Source: an uncultured Paracoccaceae bacterium (GTDB taxonomy: Bacteria; Pseudomonadota; Alphaproteobacteria; Rhodobacterales; Rhodobacteraceae). Taken from it: 64,000 nucleotides of DNA. The translations under genes and the position numbers were made by a program. Of this stretch, positions 16,881 through 27,026 are shown piece after piece. Where the stretch lies: assembly GCA_947495795.1 (NCBI GenBank), contig CANMAI010000001.1, forward strand, positions 496,001 to 560,000, written 5' to 3'. The number at the start of each line of letters is the position of its first letter. Within the stretch, counting starts at the first letter, position 1. The notes under the pieces were generated by a model. It was not told the origin of the DNA and made no database searches. It saw only the letters and a program-made list of their open reading frames with translations.

Positions 16881-18188
16881 TCACAGAACATATCTGCTGA
16901 GATCGGCAGAACTGGCCAGCGCCCCAAGATGCTTCTCTACATAATCAGCATCCACCAGAACAGCTTCTCCCGATTTGTCGGGCGCTGCAAAGCTCAGTTC
17001 CTCAAACACCCGCTCCAAAACGGTGTAGAGCCGCCGCGCCCCTATATTCTCGACCGATTGGTTCACCTCGGCAGCGATCCGTGCTAAAGCGGCGATGCCT
17101 TCTTCCGCGAAACTCACATCCACGCCCTCGGTTTTCATCAACGCCGTGTACTGGCGGGTCAGGGCGTTGTCGGTCTCCGTCAGGATGCGCACAAAATCCT
17201 CTTCCGTCAGCGCCCGCAGCTCCACCCTAATGGGCAGCCGCCCCTGAAGTTCCGGCAACAGATCGGAAGGCTGTGCGATGTGGAAAGCACCGCTTGCGAT
17301 AAAGAGAATGTGGTCGGTCTTCACCGGCCCATGTTTGGTGGAAACCGTGGTTCCCTCGATCAGTGGCAGCAAATCGCGCTGCACGCCTTCCCGGCTCACA
17401 TCTGCCCCACGCGCATCTGAACGCGCGCAGACCTTGTCGATCTCATCCAGAAAAACGATGCCGCTGTCTTCCACGGCAGTTACCGCATCCCGCGTTACCG
17501 TTTCTTGGTCCACCAGCTTGTCTGCCTCTTCGGCAAGCAGCACATCGTAGCTTTCAGCTACACGCATTTTACGGCGCTGCGTCCGTCCGCCCATTGCTTT
17601 GCCGAACATCTCGCTGATGTTCATCATACCCATATTGGCACCAGGCTGGCCGGGAATATCAAACATCGCCATCGGGTTGGAACTGTCGGAAACCTCGATC
17701 TCGATTTCCTTGTCATCCAGCAAACCATCTCGCAGTTTCTTGCGAAACATCTCCCGCGTCTGCTCCCGCGCGCCTTCGCCGGCAATCGCGTCCAGCACCC
17801 GCTCCTCTGCCGCTTCCTCAGCCCGCGCTGTCACTTCATCTCGTCGCAAATCGCGCACCATTATGATCGCCGCATCCACAAGATCGCGGATAATTTGCTC
17901 CACATCGCGGCCCACATAGCCGACCTCCGTGAATTTCGTGGCTTCCACCTTGAGGAAGGGGGCACGGGCCAGCTTGGCCAACCGGCGGCTGATTTCCGTC
18001 TTGCCCACACCTGTCGGCCCGATCATCAGGATGTTCTTGGGATACACCTCATCGCGCAGATCATCCGCCAGTTGCCGGCGCCGCCAGCGATTCCGCAAAG
18101 CCACCGCGACGGCCCGCTTGGCATCCGATTGGCCGACAATGAACCGATCCAGTTCTGAAACAATTTCGCGTGGGGTCAGGTCTGTCAC
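16881..18188 (-). CDS. hslU: HslU (ClpY) ATPase subunit of the HslUV protease
   Basis: HslU is the AAA+ unfoldase that feeds proteins to the HslV peptidase. The 435-residue protein starts [17 protein letters not shown], has Walker A GPTGVGKT near 56-63, Walker [11 protein letters not shown], sensor and arginine-finger regions, and the C-terminal tail DLSRYVL that inserts into HslV. The start is GTG at 18188 with GAGGAA eight bases upstream; an ATG at 18242 would add 18 residues without family support. It is separated from hslV by a DM13 gene on the other strand, so the two subunits are not in one operon here. Confidence 0.95.
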   Translation of the reverse strand: MTDLTPREIVSELDRFIVGQSDAKRAVAVALRNRWRRRQLADDLRDEVYPKNILMIGPTGVGKTEISRRLAKLARAPFLKVEATKFTEVGYVGRDVEQIIRDLVDAAIIMVRDLRRDEVTARAEEAAEERVLDAIAGEGAREQTREMFRKKLRDGLLDDKEIEIEVSDSSNPMAMFDIPGQPGANMGMMNISEMFGKAMGGRTQRRKMRVAESYDVLLAEEADKLVDQETVTRDAVTAVEDSGIVFLDEIDKVCARSDARGADVSREGVQRDLLPLIEGTTVSTKHGPVKTDHILFIASGAFHIAQPSDLLPELQGRLPIRVELRALTEEDFVRILTETDNALTRQYTALMKTEGVDVSFAEEGIAALARIAAEVNQSVENIGARRLYTVLERVFEELSFAAPDKSGEAVLVDADYVEKHLGALASSADLSRYVL

Positions 18189-18347
18189 TGAAATATTCCT
18201 CTTTGGCGTCCGGTCAGAGATATGCAGAGAAGCCCGAAACACAAGCGCGAAGTTTCACGCTGCCCCACAACTGCGTGAGGGGGGATGCCAATCGAGGCTG
18301 GTTTGCGGATAGTGCGTCAACGCGTCCCAAATAAAGGAACCAAGCCC

Positions 18348-18740
18348 ATGCACACCCGTCGCGCCTTTCTCAGAACGGCTGCCCTTGCATTACCCGTTAT
18401 AACACTCGCATCCGCAGCGCTTTCAGCCACTGCTACACGCAGCGGCACATTCGTTGGCAAATCCCGCCACACCACAACTGGTTCGGTCAGAATCGTTGAA
18501 AATGGTGGCACCTTCAGCGTTCAGCTTGGAGATGATTTCACCTTCGATGGCGCACCTGATCCCAAAGTGGCACTTGGCCGCAACGGTTATGATCCCAACA
18601 CACTTCTAGCACCTCTCGCCAAAAACACCGGTGCACAGACCTACGAGATCCCGTCGTCGATCGACGTTGCATCCTACAATGAAGTCTGGATCTGGTGCGA
18701 AAAATTCAGCGTTCCGCTTGGCCTCGCAACACTGTCCTGA
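18348..18740 (+). CDS. DM13 domain protein with Tat signal
   Basis: A 130-residue protein with the twin-arginine signal TRRAFLR (3-9) and a hydrophobic segment to about residue 28, then a DM13 domain: GTFVGKSRHTTTGSVRI, DDFTFDGAPDPKVALG, and the C-terminal IWCEKF with the conserved Cys that is thought to be redox-active in this domain. Export folded through Tat suggests a periplasmic electron-transfer or redox role; this is inference. Start ATG 18348 has AAAGGAA upstream. It is followed by a 32-bp perfect inverted repeat. Confidence 0.75.
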   Translation: MHTRRAFLRTAALALPVITLASAALSATATRSGTFVGKSRHTTTGSVRIVENGGTFSVQLGDDFTFDGAPDPKVALGRNGYDPNTLLAPLAKNTGAQTYEIPSSIDVASYNEVWIWCEKFSVPLGLATLS

Positions 18741-18750
18741 CACGAAAAAT

Positions 18751-18824
18751 GCCTCCGGCAGGGATATTTAGAGAAAGATGAAATCGCGCTCCTTCATCTT
18801 TCTCTAAATATCCCTGCCGGAGGC
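18751..18824. repeat. perfect 32-bp inverted repeat with 10-base loop (bidirectional terminator)
   Basis: Left arm 18751-18782 begins GCCTCCGGCAGGGATATTTA; right arm 18793-18824 is its exact reverse complement. It lies between the convergent DM13 gene and hslV, 10 and 8 bases from their stops. A long hairpin this close to both stops probably terminates or stabilises both transcripts. The arm resembles a GCCTCCGGC-GGG-TATTT repeat I recall as common at gene ends in Rhodobacterales. Confidence 0.9.
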
Positions 18825-18832
18825 TCAAAATC

Positions 18833-19396
18833 TCACTTCCCGGCGCCAATCACCTCAACCGTCATGTTTCCATTGGTGTAAACGCAGATCTCTGCTGCAA
18901 TTTCCAGCGCCCGCCGGGCCACGGCTTCTGCATCCAGATCAGTTTCCGCCAGCCCCCTCGCTGCCGCCAACGCATAGTTCCCCCCAGAGCCGATGGCCGC
19001 CACGTCGTTTTCCGGCTCCAGCACATCGCCTGCTCCCGTGATCACCAGCAGATCCCGGCCATCGCTCACAATCAGCATGGCCTCAAGATTGCGCAGGTAC
19101 TTGTCTGTCCGCCAGTCCTTGGCCAGCTCCACACTTGCCCGCGCCAACTGCCCTGGCATCGCTTCCAGCTTTGCCTCCAACCGCTCCAGCAAAGTGAACG
19201 CATCTGCGGTGGAGCCTGCAAACCCGCAGACAACCTCGTGCCCACCCGGAGATATCCGCCGCACTTTCCGCGCTGAACCCTTGATCACCGTTTGCCCGAG
19301 GCTCACCTGCCCGTCGCCTGCGACCACAACCTTGCCGCCCTTGCGAACCGCGACGATGGTTGTGCCATGCCAACCGGGAAATGCCGTTTCACTCAT
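18833..19396 (-). CDS. hslV: HslV (ClpQ) peptidase subunit
   Basis: HslV is the threonine peptidase of the HslUV complex. The 187-residue protein carries an 11-residue prosequence [11 protein letters not shown] before the catalytic [23 protein letters not shown]; in E. coli only Met precedes this Thr, so the alphaproteobacterial form must cut off a longer piece to expose Thr12. The ATG at 19396 has a strong GGAGG six bases upstream; the earlier ATG at 19417 is less likely. Other conserved parts are [14 protein letters not shown] and the C-terminal [13 protein letters not shown]. Confidence 0.94.
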   Translation of the reverse strand: MSETAFPGWHGTTIVAVRKGGKVVVAGDGQVSLGQTVIKGSARKVRRISPGGHEVVCGFAGSTADAFTLLERLEAKLEAMPGQLARASVELAKDWRTDKYLRNLEAMLIVSDGRDLLVITGAGDVLEPENDVAAIGSGGNYALAAARGLAETDLDAEAVARRALEIAAEICVYTNGNMTVEVIGAGK

Positions 19397-19515
19397 ATCC
19401 GTCCTCCAATCCGGCAAGATATAGGCGGTCGGCAGCCCACATGCCAGATGTGCGCTGTGTCACGCAACTTTTGCCCGTTCCGTGGTAGAGTTCTGGCAAA
19501 ACAGGGGGCGTTTCA

Positions 19516-20487
19516 ATGGCAATCTCAATCGGTACCTTCAACCTCAACAACCTCTTCTCGCGCTACAATTTTCAGGCCGAGATAGAGGCGCTTCCCCCAC
19601 ACGAAGCGGGTGGAATAGAGCTTACCTTCGGTCAGAATGATGTCAGTGTCCGCACTTTCATGGGCCGCCTCGTCAAGCCAAAAGATCCGGGCGATACCGC
19701 CACAATCGCCAACCGTATCCGCGCCATGAATGCTGACGTTCTCGCCGTGCAGGAGGTGGAGCATATCGAGATCCTGAAGGCGTTCAATCGTGATCACCTC
19801 GCGGGCATGTACCCTCATGTCGTGCTTGTGGAGGGCAACGACCAGCGCCTGATTGATGTGGGCCTTCTCTCAAAACGCCCTCTCGGCGCCATCACCTCCC
19901 ATCAGGCAAAACGCCACCCCGATGATCCGGGGCGGCGTATCTTTGGCCGCGATCTTCTGGAGGTGGAAATCCTGAAGGAAAATGGGGACAAGCTCCTCAC
20001 CATATACAACACCCACATGAAGTCCCACTTTGTCCCCTTCACCGAAGATCCGGTGCAAGGGGCGATCAACGCCAATCTTCGCCGCCGCAGGCAAGCGGAA
20101 ATGATTGGCGAGATCCTCTCGCAGCAGGAACGCAAGGGTGCGAAATTCGTGCTTCTGGGCGATATGAATGATCCACCGGAAAGCACTGATCTGGCGCCCA
20201 TGTTCGAGGTTGATGGCCAGGCCATGGTCAACGTGCTGAGTGCGGCCGTGGAAACCCGCCCCGCCAAGGCGGAGACGCCCGGCCAGGGCCCGGGGCCTGC
20301 AACAACCAACTGGACCCACCGTTTCAACCCACCCGGCCCGGAGTTTCCACGTTACGAGCAGTTCGACCAGATCTGGGTCAGCCACGGCCTCCGCAATGCG
20401 CTGACTTCAGCCCACATAGACCGCCGCACGAAGCATGGCGGCGATGGCTCGGATCATGATCCTGCGTGGGTGGTTCTGGATATTTGA
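19516..20487 (+). CDS. endonuclease/exonuclease/phosphatase (EEP) family protein
   Basis: The 323-residue protein has the EEP fold motifs in order: GTFNLNNLF (Asn), VLAVQEVEH (catalytic Glu that binds metal), TIYNTHMKSH, VLLGDMNDPPES (Asp, Asn) and the C-terminal GSDHDPAWV (Asp, His). No signal peptide is visible, so it may act in the cytosol on nucleic acid or on a phosphodiester; the substrate is not predictable. It is an isolated gene preceded by its own promoter region after hslV. Confidence 0.85.
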   Translation: MAISIGTFNLNNLFSRYNFQAEIEALPPHEAGGIELTFGQNDVSVRTFMGRLVKPKDPGDTATIANRIRAMNADVLAVQEVEHIEILKAFNRDHLAGMYPHVVLVEGNDQRLIDVGLLSKRPLGAITSHQAKRHPDDPGRRIFGRDLLEVEILKENGDKLLTIYNTHMKSHFVPFTEDPVQGAINANLRRRRQAEMIGEILSQQERKGAKFVLLGDMNDPPESTDLAPMFEVDGQAMVNVLSAAVETRPAKAETPGQGPGPATTNWTHRFNPPGPEFPRYEQFDQIWVSHGLRNALTSAHIDRRTKHGGDGSDHDPAWVVLDI

Positions 20488-20544
20488 AACTAAGTCCACA
20501 GGACCCTCATATCCACGGGGGTCCCGCGCTGTTCAGAAAACCAT

Positions 20545-21516
20545 GTGTCTTTAGAAATCATTAGTAATGGTGAGCTAATCAGGAAGGAAACTTTCAAAAA
20601 TGGATCAGCGATCTTGCCTGACTACAGTTTCATATTTGATGGCACAAACGCCGGGGTACCAACCATTATCAACAACGTATTGGCAGATCTGAGTCCCTCC
20701 ACTGTCACTGCGACTTTCTATGATTTTGACCTGCTTGGCACCGTTTATGGTATCTATGCGTTTGGTGTCGGCGCCGCCCTGGAAAACGTTACTTTTGATG
20801 TTGTCCTTCCGGCTGGTTGGTCGCTGCAGGTGATTTACGATTCTCCTGCAATTGGCGGACTGATATCCACTTCTCTCTATGATGAATTGAACTCTTTTAA
20901 GGGCATTTTTAACGTATCTGGCGGCCAGATGGGCAATATATCAAATGCTTGTTTTACCGGCGGGAGCAGTGTTTCAACACCGAATGGCCCAAGAAGGATT
21001 GAAGATCTTGAGGAGGGAGACCTTGTGCTCACAAGGGATCGTGGCCCCCAGCCGCTGAGATGGATTGGCTTCAGTACGCTTAATTCCGAAGCTCTCACCC
21101 AATTTCCAGAACTGAGACCGGTTCAGTTCAGGGCCGATGCCCTCGGAAAACACGAAAAAACGCTGGTTTCACCAAATCACCGTATTCTGGTCTCCGGTTG
21201 GCGTGCAAACCTTCTGTACGATGCGCCGGAAGTGGTGGTTCCGGCGAAAAGTCTTATCAACGATACAACGATCTGCATTTTGGATGTGGAAGAGGTAAAC
21301 TATTACTATTTGCTTTTCGATCACCACGAAATCATATGCGTTGATGGTGTGTAGTCAGAAAGTTTCCATGCCGTCGGGTTTGATATGGGTCCGGGAATGC
21401 AAAGCATTGCAGATGAGATTGTGACGATATTTCCGGAAATCGAGAATTGGAAGGCCCAAGGCCCCGCCGCCCGGCCCCGGCCCTCACCTCATCAGGTTGT
21501 GGCCCTTAACCTCTAG
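20545..21516 (+). pseudogene. Hint (hedgehog/intein) domain protein interrupted by an in-frame amber codon
   Basis: The first open segment (20545-21354, GTG start, 269 codons) encodes an N-terminal beta-rich region and a Hint_2 domain starting at Cys136 (ACFTGGSSVSTPNG, RIEDLEEGDLVLTRDRGPQPLRW, VSPNHRILV, LFDHHEIICVDGV). The TAG at 21352-21354 falls where family members continue into a SESFHPG motif; directly after it, in the same frame, the DNA encodes SESFHAVGF and then GPAARP near the end, stopping at 21516. The family C-terminus is thus present but cut off by one stop codon. Base composition is poorer in G+C than the neighbours. It could be a recent pseudogene, or need readthrough; no other start than GTG is visible. 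Confidence 0.8.
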
Positions 21517-21524
21517 ATGAGCTC

Positions 21525-21563
21525 AAAAAAAAATGCCCCAGGCTTTCGCGTGGAGCATTTTAA
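21525..21563 (-). terminator. intrinsic terminator of the rimP-nusA-infB operon
   Basis: On the minus strand AATGCTCCA pairs with TGGGGCATT around a GAAA-capped inner stem, followed by nine T residues (plus-strand A-run 21525-21533). It begins 15 bases after the infB stop. Confidence 0.85.
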
Positions 21564-21578
21564 AAGCTGGTTCAGGCC

Positions 21579-24083
21579 TCAGGCTAGTGTCCGTTCGATC
21601 TCTTCCGTCTCGAAGATCTCTATCACGTCGCCCTGCCGGATGTCCTCGTAGTTCTCGAAGGCCATCCCGCATTCCTGGCCGCCCTGCACTTCTTTGACTT
21701 CATCCTTGAAGCGCTTCAGGGTTTTTAGCTTGCCTTCGTGGATCACCACATTATCCCGCAGCAAGCGTACACCAGCCTCGCGTCGGGCAAGCCCTTCAGT
21801 GATCACACAGCCAGCCACTTTGCCGACATTGGATACCTTGAACACTTCCTTGATCTCGGCATACCCGATGAAGGTTTCCTTGATCTCGGCGGAAAGCAGG
21901 CCAGAGGCCGCGGCTTTGATATCATCCACCAGATCGTAGATGATGGAGTAGTAGCGGATCTCCACACCTTTCTGGTTGGCGCCTTCACGCGCGGGCGCAT
22001 TGGCACGCACGTTGAACCCGATGATCGGCGCGCCGGACGCTTCGGCCAGGGTCACGTCACTCTCGGTAATTGCACCCACGCCGGAATGCAGCACGCGCAC
22101 GCGCACCTCATCATTGCCAACCTTGTCCATCGCCTGAACGATGGCCTCGGCAGACCCCTGAACGTCGGCTTTCACCAGGATCGGCAGCTCTGTTACGTTC
22201 TCGTCGGCCTTCTTCTGCGCCAGAAGCTGATCGAGCGTCGTTGCAGCGCCGACGGCAGCCTTCTTGTCCTTGGCAACCTGCTGGCGATACTCGGCAATCT
22301 CGCGTGCCTTGTTCTCGTCTTCCACCACGTTCAGCACATCGCCCGCTTCGGGCGTGCCATTCAGGCCCAGAACTTCCACAGGCACGGAAGGCCCGGCTTC
22401 TTCAACCCGGTTACCCTGATCATCGATCAGCGCACGCACCCGGCCCCACTGCTCACCCACAACGAAGATATCGCCGCGTTTCAGCGTGCCGTTTTGCACC
22501 AGCACAGTGGCCACAGGCCCACGGCCCACATCCAGCTGCGCCTCGATCACCGCGCCTTCGGCAGGGCGGTCGGGGTTTGCCTTCAGCTCCAGCAATTCGG
22601 CCTGCAAGGTGATGTTTTCAAGTAGTTTGTCGAGACCGTCACCCGTCATCGCGGAAACCTCAACATCCAGCACATCACCAGACATTTCTTCCACGATCAC
22701 TTCATGCTGCAACAGCTCCGTGCGCACTTTCTGCGGATCTGCACCTGGCCGGTCGATCTTGTTGATCGCAACGATCATTGGTACTTCTGCCGCTTTCGCG
22801 TGCGCAATCGCTTCGATCGTCTGGGGCATCACGCTATCGTCTGCCGCCACCACAAGAATAACGATATCCGTTACCTGCGCCCCGCGCGCACGCATGGACG
22901 TAAAGGCAGCGTGGCCGGGTGTATCCAGGAAGGAGAGTCTCGTTCCTCCATCCGTCGTGATCTGATAGGCGCCGATATGCTGGGTAATCCCGCCCGCTTC
23001 ACCTGTCACAACACTGGTTTTGCGGATCGCATCCAGAAGCGATGTCTTGCCGTGGTCCACATGGCCCATAATGGTGATCACGGGTGCACGGGGCTGAAGG
23101 TCCTTGGGATCGTCATCCACCGTCACGATGGCACTTTCCACATCAGCATCGGAAACACGCACAACCTTATGGCCGAACTCTTCCACCAGCAGCTCTGCGG
23201 TATCCGCATCGATCGTCTGGTTCTGCGTGGCCATGATGCCATTGGTCATCAGTGACTTCACGATATCAGCCACACGTTCGGCCATACGGTTGGCAAGCTC
23301 GCTCACCGTAATTGCATCCGGCACCTGAACTTCGCGTACAACCTTCTCGCGCGGCTCGTTGGAGCCCATCATCTTGCGCTTCTGGCTTTCCTGACGGCGC
23401 TTCATCGCAGCCATGGAACGGTGGCGGCCATCCGCACCTGTCGCCTGGCTGATCGTCAGCTTGCCGGAACGCCTGCGATCATCATCGCCGCGCCCGCGTG
23501 TGGTTTTCTTTTCTTCAGCCTGCTTCGTGGCACCACGTTTGGTTGCCACCGGCTTGCCAGCCTCAGCCCGCGATGCGGCAGCCTGTGCCGCCGCCGGGTC
23601 CTGAGCTTCGTCCTTGGCTCCTTTGGCCTTTGCCGCAGGTTTCGTAGCAGCAGCTTTTTCCTCGGCCTTCTTTTCGGCCTCTTCCTGCTCTTTGCGCTGG
23701 CGCGCAATCTCGGCCTTCTCAGCCTCCTGCTCCTTGGCAACCTTCTCGGCTCGCAAGGCATCCATTTTATCCTTGTGCGCCTTATCTGCAGCTGCACGCT
23801 GTTCGGCTTGGTCGCTCTCCTGTGCCTGCGCAGCAGCCAGCGCCTTGCGCCGCCGATCCAGCTCCGCATCCGGCAAGCTGCGCTCACCACCCGTTCGCGC
23901 CACAGAGGCCGCCGCCGATGAGCCGGCCTTGGGTACAACGATCCGCTTTTTCTTCCGCTCCACAGTCACCGATTTGGATCGGCCGTGGGAGAAGCTCTGG
24001 CGCACCTGGCTCGTCTCTGTGCCGCCGCTCCCGCGCAGCCCCAGAGTTTTGCCTTTGTCGCCTTTGTCGGTCGTATTGCTCAT
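21579..24083 (-). CDS. infB: translation initiation factor IF-2
   Basis: IF-2 is the GTPase that places initiator tRNA on the small ribosomal subunit. The 834-residue protein has a long charged N-terminal region (1-250) rich in Ala, Lys and Glu with coiled-coil character, an IF2_N segment ([15 protein letters not shown]), the G domain with [15 protein letters not shown] near 343-357, DTPGHAAF and NKID, and the C-terminal domains. It lies last in the rimP-nusA-ylxR-infB operon. Start ATG 24083 ([12 protein letters not shown]) is normal for this order. Confidence 0.97.
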   Translation of the reverse strand: MSNTTDKGDKGKTLGLRGSGGTETSQVRQSFSHGRSKSVTVERKKKRIVVPKAGSSAAASVARTGGERSLPDAELDRRRKALAAAQAQESDQAEQRAAADKAHKDKMDALRAEKVAKEQEAEKAEIARQRKEQEEAEKKAEEKAAATKPAAKAKGAKDEAQDPAAAQAAASRAEAGKPVATKRGATKQAEEKKTTRGRGDDDRRRSGKLTISQATGADGRHRSMAAMKRRQESQKRKMMGSNEPREKVVREVQVPDAITVSELANRMAERVADIVKSLMTNGIMATQNQTIDADTAELLVEEFGHKVVRVSDADVESAIVTVDDDPKDLQPRAPVITIMGHVDHGKTSLLDAIRKTSVVTGEAGGITQHIGAYQITTDGGTRLSFLDTPGHAAFTSMRARGAQVTDIVILVVAADDSVMPQTIEAIAHAKAAEVPMIVAINKIDRPGADPQKVRTELLQHEVIVEEMSGDVLDVEVSAMTGDGLDKLLENITLQAELLELKANPDRPAEGAVIEAQLDVGRGPVATVLVQNGTLKRGDIFVVGEQWGRVRALIDDQGNRVEEAGPSVPVEVLGLNGTPEAGDVLNVVEDENKAREIAEYRQQVAKDKKAAVGAATTLDQLLAQKKADENVTELPILVKADVQGSAEAIVQAMDKVGNDEVRVRVLHSGVGAITESDVTLAEASGAPIIGFNVRANAPAREGANQKGVEIRYYSIIYDLVDDIKAAASGLLSAEIKETFIGYAEIKEVFKVSNVGKVAGCVITEGLARREAGVRLLRDNVVIHEGKLKTLKRFKDEVKEVQGGQECGMAFENYEDIRQGDVIEIFETEEIERTLA

Positions 24084-24170
24084 TCGTATCTTAACCTTTC
24101 ACCCCGAGGGCCATCCCCCGAAGTCCTATAGCGGAGGTCACCCCCCCGGAACATCAAGCCAACCCAGATG

Positions 24171-24770
24171 TTAGCCCTGATTTGGTCGCAACCCAAATAG
24201 TCGCGCCGACTCATACCTGACAAGTTCGCCGAGTCCACCCGCAATCAGTGCGGCATGTATCACACGATCCCGTCCAAATGCCAAACCCAATTCCTGCGCC
24301 GTGAGCACGTCGAAATAGGTATTTTCCCCTTCTGGTGGTCTCAATCGGCGCTTTTCACGCTCTGATCCGTCTGCCGCCTGTAAAAGGCAGCTGGCTTCTT
24401 CCATTATCAGAAGGCCCTTCACCTTCTCAAGCCCGCAAACCGCCTGGCCTGCCTTTCGCGCCAGCGAAAGTGTCTCCAACACTCGGGCCACCAACCGCTG
24501 CGTTACCAGATCGGCAAGGCCCGCATCTGTGGCAACACCCTTCTTGGCGCCGCGCGGGAAGAGATTCTTCTTCACCGCCTTATCCAGAGCGGCCCGATCC
24601 GCCGCCACCCAGATGCCCCGGCCCGGCAGTTTTTCGGCCAGATCCGGAACAATCTGATCGCCTGGGCCCACAACGAAGCGGATCAACCCGGCCTTCGGCC
24701 CGGTTTTTCCGGTGGCGATGCAGCGCCGTTCCGGCTCCACACTCTCCTTGCTACGCCCCCCGCGCGACAT
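24171..24770 (-). CDS. YlxR (DUF448) / L7Ae-like RNA-binding protein
   Basis: A 199-residue protein with an N-terminal YlxR domain (about 10-85: RRCIATGKTGPKAGLIRFVVGPG, GRGIWVAADRAALDKAVKK) and a C-terminal ribosomal L7Ae-like domain (about 90-140, TLSLARKAGQAVCGLEKVKG). Both bind RNA; this fused form is typical between nusA and infB in alphaproteobacteria. I chose ATG 24770 because it begins 25 bases after the nusA stop; an in-frame ATG at 24860 would overlap nusA and add basic residues without family support. Confidence 0.88.
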   Translation of the reverse strand: MSRGGRSKESVEPERRCIATGKTGPKAGLIRFVVGPGDQIVPDLAEKLPGRGIWVAADRAALDKAVKKNLFPRGAKKGVATDAGLADLVTQRLVARVLETLSLARKAGQAVCGLEKVKGLLIMEEASCLLQAADGSEREKRRLRPPEGENTYFDVLTAQELGLAFGRDRVIHAALIAGGLGELVRYESARLFGLRPNQG

Positions 24771-24795
24771 TTCGGCCCCAGAGCCCGTGGTCTTC

Positions 24796-26439
24796 TCAGA
24801 CCTCAGCCTCCTCACTACCTTCTGCGCCCTCTTCTTCAGTCTCGCCCAGCGCTTCGGCATCTGCCGCCGCGTTCTGCGCGTCCAGTTCTTCCTGCGTCAG
24901 CCAGCCAAGCTGAACACGAGCCTTCATGATATGGTGCTGCGCTTCCAGCAAGTCCATATCGAACTTCTCCAAAAGTCCGTCATCCTTCACGCGCTTGCCA
25001 TCCACAACGGTATAACCGCCCGCAAGCTCCCAATCCGCACAGGTCGCGAAATCTTCGAGCGTTTTGATACCGTCTTCCGCCAGCGCTTCAATCATCTGGG
25101 GTGTCAGGCCTTCAAATGCAAACAGATCCTCCTGAACGCCCAGCTCCTTGGCTTTCTCAAGCGCCTTGGCGTTGATCTCTTCAAGGCTCTCCCGCGCACG
25201 TGCCTGCAGTTCTTCGGCCGTGCCCTCATCAAACCCGTCGATGGAAGCAAGCTCCTCCATTTCAACAAAAGCCACTTCTTCAAGGGTCGAGAAGCCTTCG
25301 GAAACCAGCAGCTGCGCCACCATCTCATCTACGTTCAAAGTATCCATAAAGAGCTGGCTGCGCTCGGCAAATTCTGCCTGGCGGCGCTCTGATTCTTCGG
25401 CCTCCGTCATGATGTCGATATCCAGCCCGGTAAGCTGGCTCGCCAGCCGCACGTTCTGGCCACGCCGCCCGATGGCCAGCGAAAGCTGCTCATCCGGGAC
25501 CACAACCTCAACACGCTCGGCCTCATCATCAAACACAACCTTGGCCACTTCGGCAGGCTGCAAGGCGTTCACAAGGAAGGTTGGCGTATCTTCGTTCCAG
25601 GGAATGATGTCGATCTTCTCACCCTGAAGCTCGTTCACAACGGCCTGCACACGAGAACCCCGCATACCCACGCAGGCCCCCACGGGATCAATCGAGTTAT
25701 CGTAGGAAATCACGCCGATCTTGGCACGGGAGCCCGGATCACGTGCAACCGCCTTGATGTCAATGATACCGTCGTAAATCTCCGGCACTTCCATCTTGAA
25801 GAGTTCGGCCATAAATTCAGGTGCGGTGCGCGAAAGGAAGATCTGCGGCCCCCGCACTTCGGAACGAACATCGCGGATATACGCGCGAATACGGTCGCCC
25901 GTCCGGTATGCCTCGCGGTTGATCAACTGGTCGCGGCGCAGCACAGCTTCGCCTCGGCCCACATCCACGATCACGTTGCCATATTCCACGCGCTTCACCA
26001 GCCCGTTGATGATCTCGCCCACACGATCCTTGAATTCCTCGTACTGCCGCTCACGCTCGGCCTCACGCACTTTCTGCATGATCACCTGCTTGGCAGACTG
26101 CGCGGCAATCCGGCCCATCTCCATCGGCGGCAGCTCATCAGTAATCGTGTCACCGGGTTTGGGATCATCCAGCCACTGCTTGGCATCCTCTGGCAGCATC
26201 TCGGTGAAATGGTTCTCCACCTCTTCCACGACTGTCCGCACCCGAGTCATCGTCAGATCGCCCGTCTTGGGATCAATCGAGGCTCGAATATCATACTCCG
26301 CTCCGTATTTGGAACGTGCCGCCTTCGCCATGCTCTCTTCCATCGCCTCGATCACCAACCCAGGGTCGATCATCTTCTCGCGGGCAACCGCATCCGCAAT
26401 CTGCAAGAGTTCCAGCCGGTTGGCAGAAGTAACAGCCAT
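24796..26439 (-). CDS. nusA: transcription termination/antitermination factor NusA
   Basis: NusA binds RNA polymerase and nascent RNA, affecting pausing, termination and antitermination. The 547-residue protein has the N-terminal polymerase-binding domain (1-130), an S1 domain (about 135-200), two KH domains (about 230-345, with GVISYDNSIDPVGACVGMRGSRV and QLSLAIGRRGQNVRLASQL), and C-terminal helix-hairpin-helix repeats with an acidic tail. The ATG at 26439 has GAGGAG eight bases upstream; the GTG at 26445 is too close to that site. It starts 2 bases after the rimP stop. Confidence 0.96.
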   Translation of the reverse strand: MAVTSANRLELLQIADAVAREKMIDPGLVIEAMEESMAKAARSKYGAEYDIRASIDPKTGDLTMTRVRTVVEEVENHFTEMLPEDAKQWLDDPKPGDTITDELPPMEMGRIAAQSAKQVIMQKVREAERERQYEEFKDRVGEIINGLVKRVEYGNVIVDVGRGEAVLRRDQLINREAYRTGDRIRAYIRDVRSEVRGPQIFLSRTAPEFMAELFKMEVPEIYDGIIDIKAVARDPGSRAKIGVISYDNSIDPVGACVGMRGSRVQAVVNELQGEKIDIIPWNEDTPTFLVNALQPAEVAKVVFDDEAERVEVVVPDEQLSLAIGRRGQNVRLASQLTGLDIDIMTEAEESERRQAEFAERSQLFMDTLNVDEMVAQLLVSEGFSTLEEVAFVEMEELASIDGFDEGTAEELQARARESLEEINAKALEKAKELGVQEDLFAFEGLTPQMIEALAEDGIKTLEDFATCADWELAGGYTVVDGKRVKDDGLLEKFDMDLLEAQHHIMKARVQLGWLTQEELDAQNAAADAEALGETEEEGAEGSEEAEV

Positions 26440-26441
26440 GT

Positions 26442-27026
26442 TCACGTCTCCTCGCTGTCAGGGGTTTCCTGAATTTCGTCAAATTGGTTTGGGTCGAACC
26501 CAGCGTCTTTCTTGGCCTTCAGGCTTTCGGCGATCAGCGCGTCCGTCAGCACCAGCTTGGCTTCGGTCAGCCACTCGAAGGAAAGCCCGATCACACCCTC
26601 GGGGATCTCGATCAGCACCTCGCCATCCTCAATCCCGCGCAAAACACCCTTGAAGTTCTTGCGCCCGGAAATCAGCTCTGCCGTCTGCAGCTTGGCGTCA
26701 TAGCCGTTATAGGTCTCGAAATCCTTCAGCCGCGTCAGCGGCCGGTCGATCCCCGGAGAGGATACCTCAAGCGCGTATTCACCCTCGATCGGATCTTCCA
26801 CATCCAGCACGGCACTCACCGTCCGGCTGATCCGCGCGCAGTCATCCACCTCGATTGTGCCTTCAGCTGTATCCGCCATGATTTGCAAGCGGGGCGTCTT
26901 GCCGCCCATGAACCGCAGGCGCACAAGCTCATAGCCCATGCCCTCGATCTCCGGCGCCACGATAGAGGCCAGCCGCTGGTCCATCGGCGCTTTCGCAATC
27001 AGATCGGTGATCCCGGTGTCAGACAT
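26442..27026 (-). CDS. rimP: ribosome maturation factor RimP
   Basis: RimP helps maturation of the 30S subunit. The 194-residue protein shows [24 protein letters not shown] and the family signature [23 protein letters not shown]. It is the first gene of the rimP-nusA-ylxR-infB operon and contains the nusA ribosome-binding site at its end. A terminator-like hairpin lies only 29 bases before its ATG. Confidence 0.94.
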   Translation of the reverse strand: MSDTGITDLIAKAPMDQRLASIVAPEIEGMGYELVRLRFMGGKTPRLQIMADTAEGTIEVDDCARISRTVSAVLDVEDPIEGEYALEVSSPGIDRPLTRLKDFETYNGYDAKLQTAELISGRKNFKGVLRGIEDGEVLIEIPEGVIGLSFEWLTEAKLVLTDALIAESLKAKKDAGFDPNQFDEIQETPDSEET

